DNA from: Sandaracinaceae bacterium
GTDB lineage: Bacteria > Myxococcota_A > Polyangia > Polyangiales > Houyiibacteriaceae
NCBI GenBank assembly: GCA_016706685.1
Contig: JADJJE010000003.1
Span: forward strand, 377,811-441,810
DNA: 64,000 bases
Direction of reading: 5' to 3'
Position 1 is the stretch's first letter, and each line of letters begins with the position of its first letter. The notes below the pieces were generated by a model. That model ran no database searches. It was not told where the DNA came from and saw only the letters and a program-made list of their open reading frames with translations. The translations under genes and the position numbers were made by a program. Of the stretch, positions 27,209 to 36,955 are shown piece after piece.

Positions 27209-28291
27209 ATGACCAACACACGAGTGATGTGGGCCGTTTTCGTCGCCGGGCTGACCTTCGTGGCAGGCTGCGGCGGGGCCTCGACCGGACAGGACGCCAG
27301 CGTCGACGCAGGACCGTTCGACGGGAGCACGGCGGACGGCGGTGGCCTCGACGCCGGCCCCGGAGCCGACGGTGCGCCGTGCGACGGGCCCGACGGGTGT
27401 GCGAGCGGCCACTGCGTCGACGGCGTGTGCTGCGAGGCAGCCTGCGAGGGCCTCTGTGTGTCGTGTCGCGGGGCGGACACCGGCGGACTCGACGGCCTCT
27501 GCCAGCCGGTCACCGCGCTCACCGACCCGGCCAGCGAGTGTCTGCTCGACGAGGCCTCGTGCGCGCCGGGCACGTGCGACGGCGCAGGGGCCTGTGCCCT
27601 CGGCGCCAACGGCTCGGTGTGTCGGCCAGGGCAAGGAGCGTGCGACGTCGCGGAGGTCTGCGCCGGCGGTGTCTGTCCACCCGATGAAGTGCAGCCGGAC
27701 GGCTTCGAGTGCCGCATGGCGGAGGGCCCGTGCGATGCCGCAGAGCACTGCGACGGCGTCGACGCGGTGTGCCCCGTGGACGCGTTCGTGGACGCCACCA
27801 TGCGCTGCCGTGACTCCGCGGGTGGCTGTGACCCGGAGGAGCACTGCGACGGCGTGAGCGCGGTGTGCCCAGCCGATGCGCTGGCTCCGCTCGGTTCGAC
27901 GTGTCGCGCTGCGAGCGCCGCCTGCGACGTACCCGAGCTCTGCACCGGCAGCGCGCCCAGCTGCCCGGCCGACGACTACGCGCTCCCGGGCACGGTGTGT
28001 CGGCCTTCGGCGGGCTCCTGCGACGTGGTGGAGACCTGCGGAGGGTCCGACCCCGCATGCCCGGCCGACGTCACGGCCCCGATGACCTGCCCCGTGGCTC
28101 CCAACAGCAGCGCCAGCTGCGTCGTCGGAGAGTGCACCTACACGTGTAGCTCCGCGTACTGGGGGGACTGCGACTCGGCCCCCGGCTGCGAGACCCCACT
28201 CAACACGAACGCCAACTGTGGTCGCTGCGGCCAGGGCTGCGGTCCCTTCACCTGCCGAGTGTTGAGCGGGGTGTGGGCGTGCCGCCCGTAG
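27209..28291 (+). CDS. Cysteine-rich lipoprotein with disintegrin-like repeats
   Basis: A 360-residue lipoprotein: leader to FVAGC (Cys21), a Gly/Asp/Ala linker, then four or five repeats of about 40 residues built as CD-x2-E-x-C-x-G then CP-x-D and CR. Examples are GACDVAEVCAGGVCPPDEV, GPCDAAEHCDGVDAVCPVDA and GGCDPEEHCDGVSAVCPADA. This spacing is like the disintegrin/MYXO-CTERM-associated Cys-rich modules of myxobacteria. The end (ANCGRCGQGCGPFTC) is a separate knot-like module. It should be surface-exposed and disulfide-rich. The function is unknown. The downstream RCC1 gene is 54 bp away in the same direction. Confidence 0.85.
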   Translation: MTNTRVMWAVFVAGLTFVAGCGGASTGQDASVDAGPFDGSTADGGGLDAGPGADGAPCDGPDGCASGHCVDGVCCEAACEGLCVSCRGADTGGLDGLCQPVTALTDPASECLLDEASCAPGTCDGAGACALGANGSVCRPGQGACDVAEVCAGGVCPPDEVQPDGFECRMAEGPCDAAEHCDGVDAVCPVDAFVDATMRCRDSAGGCDPEEHCDGVSAVCPADALAPLGSTCRAASAACDVPELCTGSAPSCPADDYALPGTVCRPSAGSCDVVETCGGSDPACPADVTAPMTCPVAPNSSASCVVGECTYTCSSAYWGDCDSAPGCETPLNTNANCGRCGQGCGPFTCRVLSGVWACRP

Positions 28292-28345
28292 CGCGCCCCG
28301 ACACTCGCTCCTGACCGACATGCCCATCGAAAAGACGAGGACCTC

Positions 28346-30931
28346 ATGCACCTACACACTTCGAAGCTGATACTTCTCTGGGCCCTAGCGCTGCAAGCGT
28401 GCGTCTGCGCCAGCCTGATGGGCTGTTCACCGGACGACCCTCCCGTGGTCGACGCGGACACCGACGGCGACGGCGTGGTGGACGACGCCGACAACTGCCC
28501 CGAGCTGCTCAACGCGGACCAAGACGACCTCGACACCGACGATGTGGGCGACGCGTGCGACGACGACATCGACGGCGACGGGTATCCCAACGATGACGAC
28601 CCCGACCCCACGGTCGTCACCGCAGCCCTCCGCGTGAGCCTCGAGCGTGCCCCGGTAGCGCGCATGCCGTTCGTCGGCGATCAGGTAGAGGTCGCGTTCT
28701 CCTGTGCCCCCGCGCCATGCGAGACCACCTGCAGCGTCGATGGAGCCACGCCTTCGCCCTGCACCTCGCCCCTCGCGCTGGACGGTCTCGCAGCAGGTGA
28801 ACACGTGGTGCTCATCGAGGCCGCGATCGGGTCGGTCACGGCGCGTGCGAGCGCCGCGTTCGAGAACGCCCGCCTGGCGTACTCCGCCGGCGCGCGTGCG
28901 AACTGCCTGGTCGATGCGTCCTCCGACCTCTTCTGCTGGGGTGACAACGGCAACGGCGCCGTCGGAGTGGGTGGAACCGTGGACGTGAGCGTGCCTGCGC
29001 CCGTGGGCACGTCACGAGCGTGGAGCATGGCGAGCGCGGGTACCGTGGAGTCGTGTGGCGTGAGCGAGGGCGAGCTCTTCTGCTGGCGCAGCAGCACGGC
29101 GGGGGTTCCGGCTCGAGTGGGGTCCGACTCGGACTGGGGCGCCGTCGACACGTTCGCGTTTCACGCCTGCGCCATCAAGACCACCGGCGCGCTGTACTGC
29201 TGGGGCTCTGGGACGCAGGGGCAGCTGGGCGACGGAAGCGGCATGGATTCACAGCTGCCGGTGCGCGTGGGAGTGGACCTCGACTGGGCCGACGTGAGCG
29301 TTGGGTCGCGCCACACGTGCGCGCTCAAGCGCGACGGACGACTCTTCTGCTTCGGTGACGGCACCGACGGTGCCACCGGCCAAGGGCACAACGACGCCAC
29401 GCTGACGCCCACGCAGGTGGGGAGCGCCAGCGACTACGTGGATGTGGACGCTGGAGCGCTCCATACCTGCGCGTTGCGCGAGGGCGGAACCATCTTCTGC
29501 ATGGGGAGCAACGAAGACGGACAGCTCGGCGACGGCGCGGTCACCACGCAGAGCACGCTGCCGGTCGCGAGCGGCTCGGACTCCGACTGGGCGATGGTAT
29601 CGGCGGGCTCGATCCACACATGCGCGGTCAACCGCAGCGGCGCGCTCTACTGCTGGGGCGAGGGGAGCACCGGGCGGCGCGGTGACGCGAGCGGCGACGC
29701 GTTGGTGCCCACCCGCGTGGGCTCCCTGAGCAACTACGAGGGCGTCTGGGCCGGTGGTGAGCACACGTGCGTGTCGCAGCTGGGGGTCGTGTCGTGCTTC
29801 GGCGGGCGGTCGAACGGCCAGCTCGGCGACGGCAGCCTCTCGGACCGACCGAGCCCGGGTGAAGTGGACGAGCTGGTATGGGACCAGGTGTCGGCGGGCG
29901 GCAACTCGTCCTGCGGCCTGCGCGGTGGTGCGCTGTACTGCTGGGGCGTGAACGTACCCGACGGGGATCCGGCGTTCTTCGAGCGCGACTATGAGACGCC
30001 GACGCGGGTGGGCAGCCTGGCCGGCTGGACCCACGTGAGCCTCAACTCCTACCGGGGATGTGGGATCGAGAGCGGGCGCGTGTTTTGTTGGGGCGAGAAC
30101 TCCAACGGGAGCGTGGGCGACGGAACCACCACGAACCGCACGGCCCCGACGCAGGTGGGGTCGGCGACGGATTGGGTACAGGTCACGGTGGGTGGGCTGC
30201 ACACCTGCATGCGCAACGCGGTGGGCGACGGCTACTGCATTGGGTACAACGCGTACGGACAGGTGGGTTCGAACGACTTCGTCTCGCCTCAGCTGACCCC
30301 GACCCTCGTGTCGGACACCATTCGTTGGACTCACCTCTCGGCCGGCGGCAACCACACGTGTGGCGTGACGAGCGACCAGCGGCTCTTCTGCTGGGGTCAG
30401 GGCGTGGTCGGTCAGCTTGGCGTCGTCGGCACGGGGCACCGCAGCGCGCCGACCGAAGTCGACCTCGTCGCCTCGTTCGTGGATGTGAGCTGCGGCTACA
30501 ACCACACGTGCGCCGTCACCACGGCCGGGGAGCTCTACTGCTTCGGCCACAACACGCGCGGTCAGCTCGGCGACGGAACCACGACGGGGCGCGCCACCCC
30601 AACGCGCGTTGGAGGCGACAGCGACTGGGCGCGGGTTGTCGCAGGCACGGGGCAGAACACGTGCGCCATCAAGGCCGACGGCCGCACCTACTGCTTCGGG
30701 CAGAACGACTCGGGCCAGCTCGGGAATGGAGGCTTCGCGGACGCGCTCGCTCCCGTGCAGATCCCTGAGTTCGTCGGGACCCAGGCTGCCGCGTCGCTGG
30801 AGGTGGGTAGCACTCATGCCTGCGCTGTGGCGACCGACGGCGCACTCACCTGCTGGGGCGACAACATCTCGGGGCAGCTCGGGTACGTCACCGGGTACCG
30901 CACGGACGCCGCTCCGATTCTCCTCCCGTGA
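28346..30931 (+). CDS. RCC1-repeat lipoprotein with thrombospondin type 3 region
   Basis: An 861-residue lipoprotein. A leader ends at LMGC (Cys27). Residues 35-90 are a thrombospondin type 3-like calcium-binding segment (DADTDGDGVVDDADNCPELL and similar). From about 180 to the end are RCC1/BLIP-II repeats of about 50 residues, each with a H-x-C-x-L/V, L-Y/F-C-W/F-G and GQLGDG core, for example HTCALKRDGRLFCFGDGTDG. RCC1 repeats form seven-bladed propellers; about thirteen copies suggest two linked propellers. The role is probably adhesion or binding. The chosen ATG is preceded by GAGGACCT. Its stop overlaps a possible GTG start of the next gene. Confidence 0.9.
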   Translation: MHLHTSKLILLWALALQACVCASLMGCSPDDPPVVDADTDGDGVVDDADNCPELLNADQDDLDTDDVGDACDDDIDGDGYPNDDDPDPTVVTAALRVSLERAPVARMPFVGDQVEVAFSCAPAPCETTCSVDGATPSPCTSPLALDGLAAGEHVVLIEAAIGSVTARASAAFENARLAYSAGARANCLVDASSDLFCWGDNGNGAVGVGGTVDVSVPAPVGTSRAWSMASAGTVESCGVSEGELFCWRSSTAGVPARVGSDSDWGAVDTFAFHACAIKTTGALYCWGSGTQGQLGDGSGMDSQLPVRVGVDLDWADVSVGSRHTCALKRDGRLFCFGDGTDGATGQGHNDATLTPTQVGSASDYVDVDAGALHTCALREGGTIFCMGSNEDGQLGDGAVTTQSTLPVASGSDSDWAMVSAGSIHTCAVNRSGALYCWGEGSTGRRGDASGDALVPTRVGSLSNYEGVWAGGEHTCVSQLGVVSCFGGRSNGQLGDGSLSDRPSPGEVDELVWDQVSAGGNSSCGLRGGALYCWGVNVPDGDPAFFERDYETPTRVGSLAGWTHVSLNSYRGCGIESGRVFCWGENSNGSVGDGTTTNRTAPTQVGSATDWVQVTVGGLHTCMRNAVGDGYCIGYNAYGQVGSNDFVSPQLTPTLVSDTIRWTHLSAGGNHTCGVTSDQRLFCWGQGVVGQLGVVGTGHRSAPTEVDLVASFVDVSCGYNHTCAVTTAGELYCFGHNTRGQLGDGTTTGRATPTRVGGDSDWARVVAGTGQNTCAIKADGRTYCFGQNDSGQLGNGGFADALAPVQIPEFVGTQAAASLEVGSTHACAVATDGALTCWGDNISGQLGYVTGYRTDAAPILLP

Positions 30932-30972
30932 TCGAGACGCCATGGCTCGCACACCATCCTTTGGAACCACTC

Positions 30973-32787
30973 ATGTCTGACCACCATCCGGATCGCTCCA
31001 TGTCATTTCTGCCTCTGAGTCGCCGCGAGCAGCGCTCGCCGCTTCGAGCCCTGTGGCTCGCGGGCCTCACCACCCTCGTGCTCGCCTCCGGGCGCGCCGA
31101 GGCCCAGCCCGCGCCGGCCACCGTCGAGCCCTTGCCTGCGGAGCTGCAGGTGGCGCCCGCGCCGGGTCGGCGAACGGTCAGCGTCGGGGGCGCGACGTTC
31201 TGCGCGGGCACTTCCGTCGAGCCGCTGCGCCCGTCGTACCTGCGGGCGTCGTCACTCCGCGACGTGATCTCGCTGCGCCAGGTGCTGGCCGGGCGCGAGG
31301 CGTTCGCGTTCGAAGCCCCTGGCTTCCGCACCATGGGGCAGCTGGCCTGCGCTCACGCCAGCGAGCCGGCCACGCGCGACTGGCTGCGCGCGTACCGGCA
31401 GCTGATCGTCAACCAGACCGACATGGACGACGCGACCATCGACGGCCTCATCGCCGCTGCCCTCTCGACGACGGACCGACAGATCCGGCTCCCATGCGCC
31501 TCCCTCCAGCAGACGCCCTCGATGGCTCGACACGAGCAGGCACGAGCGCGGCTGCTCCGCGGCATCTGTGAGAACCGAGGCGTGGGGATGCCGGACCATC
31601 AGGCGATCTACTGGTACGACCGGGTGGGTGGCGTGCTGGGGCCCGAGGCGTCCCTGCCAAACCTCGAGCGGCTGGCCTTCGTGGAGAACTTCGTGAACGC
31701 CCGCAGCCGGTTCGACACGCCCGCGTCGCTCGTCTCGGGGAGCGGCCTCTTGGACTACGTGCTCAGCAAGAGCGAGTTCGAGGCCTTCGACGTGCGGGCG
31801 GCGCTCACCGAGCTCGGACGCCTCGGGCTCACGGAGACGGAGCTGCGCGTGGCGCGTGGCTACCTGTACATCGCGCGCGCTCGCCTCGCGGGGGCGCTGG
31901 CCGCCATGGAGCGAGCCGGCGCGTCGGACCCCGCCGTCGCGGAGTTCATGGGACCGCTGCGCACCGCCGCGCTGCAGCGCTGGGACACCGAGACGCGCCC
32001 CCACACCGCCGCGTTGCTGAGGGTGTCCGCGGTCGAAGAGGCGTGGCTGCGCGGCAACCGCCAGCTGCTCACGACCTGCGCGAACGATACGCGCAGCGCC
32101 TTCAACGCCTACGTCAGGTCGAGGAACCCACACAGTGAGGCGGACGTCCGCGCGGCGGTGGCGTCACCCGCTGGCCACCTCTTGGCGCAGGCCTGGCGGC
32201 GCTGCGAGCACGACGCGGGACACCTCGGCTTGGCGGACGCCATGGCGGACCTGCTGGCCGAGTACTCGCGCGCCCGGGGGCGTCTGACCTTCATGATCCA
32301 GTCTCTGCAGCGCACCGCCGCGGAGCGGAGCGCGGCCCGCGCGGGGTACGCCATCCTCCCGCAGACCTTCAACGTGATTCAGGACGTGGAGGCCGATGAC
32401 GACTGGCAGAGTGAGGGGTCCGGCAGTCACCTGAGCGTCCGCGGCGTGGTGGCCACCGTGCAACGCCAGGGTGACCTGGTGTCGGTCGTGTTCCGGCGCG
32501 AGAGGGTGAGCGTCCCCATCATCGAGTGCGTCGAGACCAACCGGATCTCCCGTATCGACAACGACGGCGTGGTTCACTACGAGCGCAACTGCCGCGTGAT
32601 CGGGAGCGAGCTGGTCGACGGGCAGATGGAGCCCGTGGTGGTTCACTCGTCGCTGGCGAGCGGCATCGCGGTGGGCTCGTTCCTCGAAGCGTCTCGTGGC
32701 TCGGACACCGACACGTTCGCCGTTCCCTTCACGCTGCGAGCACGTGCGGAGGGCGACCCGCTCTCGTTCCTGGGGGTCACGCTCTAG
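30973..32787 (+). CDS. Large exported protein of unknown function
   Basis: A 604-residue protein with a signal peptide (LWLAGLTTLVLASGRAEA), then a linker to about residue 60. The middle (150-470) is mainly helical and reads like a helical-repeat domain; the C-terminal part is beta-rich with RRERVSVPIIECVETNRI and HYERNCRVIGSEL. No family is recognised. Starts: a GTG at 30928 overlaps the RCC1 stop, while ATGs at 30973 and 31000 give the better signal peptide. It follows the lipoprotein pair and probably shares their transcript. It ends before a strong hairpin. Confidence 0.75.
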   Translation: MSDHHPDRSMSFLPLSRREQRSPLRALWLAGLTTLVLASGRAEAQPAPATVEPLPAELQVAPAPGRRTVSVGGATFCAGTSVEPLRPSYLRASSLRDVISLRQVLAGREAFAFEAPGFRTMGQLACAHASEPATRDWLRAYRQLIVNQTDMDDATIDGLIAAALSTTDRQIRLPCASLQQTPSMARHEQARARLLRGICENRGVGMPDHQAIYWYDRVGGVLGPEASLPNLERLAFVENFVNARSRFDTPASLVSGSGLLDYVLSKSEFEAFDVRAALTELGRLGLTETELRVARGYLYIARARLAGALAAMERAGASDPAVAEFMGPLRTAALQRWDTETRPHTAALLRVSAVEEAWLRGNRQLLTTCANDTRSAFNAYVRSRNPHSEADVRAAVASPAGHLLAQAWRRCEHDAGHLGLADAMADLLAEYSRARGRLTFMIQSLQRTAAERSAARAGYAILPQTFNVIQDVEADDDWQSEGSGSHLSVRGVVATVQRQGDLVSVVFRRERVSVPIIECVETNRISRIDNDGVVHYERNCRVIGSELVDGQMEPVVVHSSLASGIAVGSFLEASRGSDTDTFAVPFTLRARAEGDPLSFLGVTL

Positions 32788-32813
32788 GCGACCTCACTCG
32801 CGCCGCTTGCCAT

Positions 32814-32838
32814 CCTCTCCGTCGACGAGCCGGAGAGG
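32814..32838. terminator. Strong hairpin between convergent genes
   Basis: CCTCTCCG (32814-32821) and CGGAGAGG (32831-32838) form a perfect 8-base stem with a 9-base loop, in the 52-bp gap between convergent stops. It could act in both directions. There is no T-run, so it is not a classical intrinsic terminator. Pairing can extend two further bases with a G-U pair. Confidence 0.55.
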
Positions 32839-32839
32839 G

Positions 32840-34288
32840 TCAGCGGGCTTCGGTGGTGGGCCCGCTGATGAGCACCTCGAGGCCGCGCTCGGCGCCGTCG
32901 GGGCGGGCGATGCGCAGCGTGAAGCCGTGCTGGGTGAGCACGTCCTCGGTGATGTGCAGGCCGAGGCCCATGCCGTGGGGGTGGCGGGTGCGGGCCACGT
33001 TGCCGCGGAAGCCGCGCTCGGTGAGGCGCGGGAGGTCTTCGGGGTCGAGGCCAGGACCGTCGTCGGTGACGCGCAGGGTGAAGGTGGCGCCTCGGCGCGC
33101 GAGCACCACGGCCACGTGGCCGCCCGCGTCGTTGTAGCGCACGGCGTTGTGCACCACGTTGCTGAGCGCGCGCTCCAGGAGGGTCACGTCGCCCAGCGCG
33201 AGGGTGGGCTGGTCTGGTACGGCGAAGTCGAGGGAGACACGTCGGTCGCGCGCGATCATGCGGTGCCGGGCGATGACCCGCTCCACCAGCGCCACCAGGT
33301 CCACGGGCTCGCGGACGCGGGCGTCGCTGGCAGCGTCGAGGCGCGCGCGCGCGTTCAGGTTGCGCAGCAGCGAGCCCAGGTAGTCGGACTCTTCCACGGC
33401 GAGGCGCAGCGTCTCGTCCACCGCGGTGCTGCCCGTGGCCGCCTTCGCCAGCTGCTCGCGCGCCGCCACCAGGTGCCCCTGCAGCACGGTCAGCGGCAGC
33501 ATCACGTCATGGGTGGTGTTCGCGATGTAGGCCACCAGCGCAGCGTCGCGCTGCTGCAGCTGCGTCACCTGCGCGTCGATGCGCTCGCGGTCGGCGTCGA
33601 GCGCGCGCGCCACGGCGGTGACCTCGTCGCTGCCGCCCACCATCGCGACCGCGGACTTGCCGGGCCCGCGGGCGGCGGCGTCCTCGAGGCGACGCAGCCT
33701 GCGCACGAGAGGCACCGCGGCGAGCCACGCCACCAACACCGCGGCGAAGCCCACACCCACGCCAGTGAGGGCGCTGGCCACCGCGGCGTCGCGATGCACG
33801 GGCGCGTGCGTCAGGATCAGCGCACAGGGCCCATCGCTCCAGGGCATGGCCACCAGCACTTCGTACTGAGGCAGCCCGTCGCGGCCAGGCACGCGGTGGC
33901 TGGCCACCGTCTCGCCCCCGCGCACCGCCGCGAGCAGCTCGGCCGGCAGCGGAGGCCCTCCGCGCGCGCTGATCCCGTCTTGCGCATAGGGCTCGAGCGC
34001 CGCCATGCCCCGCGCCGCCCTGCGCTCCATGGCAGCCCGTCGCGCGCCGCGACGCCCCTCGGTCCCCTGGCCCGGCCCCGCGCCGGGCCCGCGCGCACGC
34101 CCGCGAAAGCGCTCGGGGGCGGCCTCGCACACCTCGCGCCCGCCCGCCTCCATGCGCGCCACCACGCTCTCGCGCACCAGCTCCACCTCGGCCTCGTGCC
34201 GGCGCCACTGCTGCAGCAGGGCCAGCGCCACGGCCAGCGGGATGACGGCTAGCCCCAGCGTCAGCGCCAGCCGCGTGCGCAGCCTCAC
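32840..34288 (-). CDS. Sensor histidine kinase
   Basis: A 482-residue kinase from GTG (34288-34286), overlapping the response-regulator stop as GTGA. There is one helix near residues 6-26, a periplasmic loop of about 140 residues rich in Arg/Gly/Glu, then a second helix around 172-192 and a HAMP-like linker. The dimerisation helix holds the phospho-acceptor as IANTTHDVMLPLTVLQGHL (His260), an atypical H-box. The ATP domain has NVVHNAVRYND, DDGPGLDPEDL and HGMGLGLHI. With the downstream-acting OmpR-type regulator it forms a two-component system. The periplasmic loop has no recognised ligand domain. It is convergent with an exported protein. Confidence 0.9.
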   Translation of the reverse strand: MRLRTRLALTLGLAVIPLAVALALLQQWRRHEAEVELVRESVVARMEAGGREVCEAAPERFRGRARGPGAGPGQGTEGRRGARRAAMERRAARGMAALEPYAQDGISARGGPPLPAELLAAVRGGETVASHRVPGRDGLPQYEVLVAMPWSDGPCALILTHAPVHRDAAVASALTGVGVGFAAVLVAWLAAVPLVRRLRRLEDAAARGPGKSAVAMVGGSDEVTAVARALDADRERIDAQVTQLQQRDAALVAYIANTTHDVMLPLTVLQGHLVAAREQLAKAATGSTAVDETLRLAVEESDYLGSLLRNLNARARLDAASDARVREPVDLVALVERVIARHRMIARDRRVSLDFAVPDQPTLALGDVTLLERALSNVVHNAVRYNDAGGHVAVVLARRGATFTLRVTDDGPGLDPEDLPRLTERGFRGNVARTRHPHGMGLGLHITEDVLTQHGFTLRIARPDGAERGLEVLISGPTTEAR

Positions 34289-34971
34289 GCGCCCGCCTCG
34301 CCCTCGAGCTCGGCAAGCCGGTAGCCCACGCCCCACACGGTGGCCACCTGCGCCCCGGCGCGGCCCAGCTTCTTGCGCAGCCGCGACACGTGCACGTCCA
34401 GCGCGCGCGCCGCCCCCTCGCGCTCACTGTCGAGCGCCTGCTCCACCAGGGACTCGCGCGACACGGCCGCCCCCGGCCGCTTGGCCAGCGCAGCCAGCAC
34501 GCTCCACTCGGCCGGCGTGAGCTCCACCAGCGCGCCGTCCACCTCCACGCGCCGCGCCGTGAGGTCAATGCCGAGCGCCCCCACGCGCACCACGTCACTC
34601 CGCTCCATGGTCGGTCGCCGCAGCCGCGCGGTCACGCGCGCAATCAGCTCCTCCGGCCAGAAGGGCTTGGTCACGTAGTCGTCGGCCCCCAGCTTGAGCG
34701 CGCGCACCTTGTCGGCGGCGTCGTCGCGCGCGCTCAAGATCATGACGGGCACCTCGGACCGCTGCCGATAGAGCTTCAGCAGGTCCATGCCGTAGGTGCC
34801 CGGCAGCATGAGGTCCAGCACCACCAGGTCCACCTCGGTGATGGGCGCGCGGCGCGCCTCGTCGCCATCGCGCACCCACACGCAGTCGAAGCCCGCTCGC
34901 TCGAGGTGCGAGACGATCTGGGCTCCGAGCTGCGCGTCGTCTTCGACGAGGAGGATGCGAGGGGTGCTCAT
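34285..34971 (-). CDS. OmpR/PhoB-family response regulator
   Basis: A 228-residue regulator. The receiver domain (1-118) has acidic E10-D11-D12, phospho-acceptor Asp53 in VVLDLMLPG, and YVTKPF for the conserved Lys. A C-terminal winged-helix DNA-binding domain (130-222) includes ELTPAEWSVLAALAKRPGA and SRLRKKLGRAGAQVATVWGV. It starts at ATG 34971 and is translated just before the kinase through a GTGA overlap. It is separated by 19 bp from the diiron gene, which lies upstream on the same strand, so it may also be transcribed from that operon. Confidence 0.95.
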   Translation of the reverse strand: MSTPRILLVEDDAQLGAQIVSHLERAGFDCVWVRDGDEARRAPITEVDLVVLDLMLPGTYGMDLLKLYRQRSEVPVMILSARDDAADKVRALKLGADDYVTKPFWPEELIARVTARLRRPTMERSDVVRVGALGIDLTARRVEVDGALVELTPAEWSVLAALAKRPGAAVSRESLVEQALDSEREGAARALDVHVSRLRKKLGRAGAQVATVWGVGYRLAELEGEAGA

Positions 34972-34990
34972 GCGCCCCTAGAATGCGGCC

Positions 34991-36178
<1,188 letters not shown>

Positions 36179-36208
36179 AGTGGGCCTCGTGGTGCTTGGG
36201 GGCAGGGT

Positions 36209-36955
36209 CTAGAAGCTGTCACCGAAGAACTCGCGGACGAGCTGCGTGTGAAGGCGGGAGAGGGTCTGGTTCACGATGGGCATGGCGCGCTCGATCATGC
36301 GCGCCGCCTGCGGAGGCGGGAGGTGTGCGAGGCGCGACGAGAGCAGCCCCACCTCTTGGCGGAACAGGTTGCTCATGGCCTCGTGGTAGAAGGCCACGTC
36401 GGCCACCGTGAAGCCGCGCTCCTTGCTGAAGCCCAGCTGGCGCAGCTCACCGAGGGCGTCGAACAGCCACGCCTCGCCGGCGCTGAGCGAGGGCTCGCCA
36501 TCGCCGCGAATCACGGTGGCAAGGCCCAGCGCCTCGGCCTGCGTGACGTCGTCGAGGTCCACGCCGGCACGCCGCATGAGCTCCGCCACGGTCACGCGCT
36601 CAGCGGGGCCACGGCTCGATAGCGACTCGTCGAGGTTGTCGCGCACGTCCAGCAGGAACTGCTGCTGCTCTGGGGCAAACGCCTCTTCGCGCCCGTCCAG
36701 CAAGGCCTTGATGGCCTTGAGGGGCAGGAAGCGCTCGTGCTGCAGCTTCTTGATGAGCCGCAGGCGCTCCATGTGGGCCTCGGTGTACCAGGCCATGTTG
36801 CGGCCGGTCTTGTGGCCCGGCGGCAGGAGCCCCTGCTGGATGTAGAAGTGGATGCCCTGACGGTCGAGCCCGGTGGCGTCGGCCAGGTCTTTCATCTTGT
36901 AGCGGTAGCGGTCCCGGTCGATGGGCAGGACCTTGGCGCCGGCGCTCGTGCTCAT
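36209..36955 (-). CDS. MerR-family transcriptional regulator
   Basis: A 248-residue regulator. The DNA-binding part (about 18-85) reads YRYKMKDLADATGLDRQGIH then FYIQQGLLPPGHKTGRN and MERLRLIKKLQHERFLPLK, a winged-helix plus coiled-coil as in MerR. The C-terminal 150 residues are a helical effector domain with no cysteine metal site. The ATG overlaps the reductase stop by ATGA. It sits between the reductase and diiron genes, so it probably controls its own operon. The operator candidate is the nested inverted repeat at 38456-38484, in the right place for MerR action between -35 and -10. The ligand is unknown. Confidence 0.9.
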   Translation of the reverse strand: MSTSAGAKVLPIDRDRYRYKMKDLADATGLDRQGIHFYIQQGLLPPGHKTGRNMAWYTEAHMERLRLIKKLQHERFLPLKAIKALLDGREEAFAPEQQQFLLDVRDNLDESLSSRGPAERVTVAELMRRAGVDLDDVTQAEALGLATVIRGDGEPSLSAGEAWLFDALGELRQLGFSKERGFTVADVAFYHEAMSNLFRQEVGLLSSRLAHLPPPQAARMIERAMPIVNQTLSRLHTQLVREFFGDSF

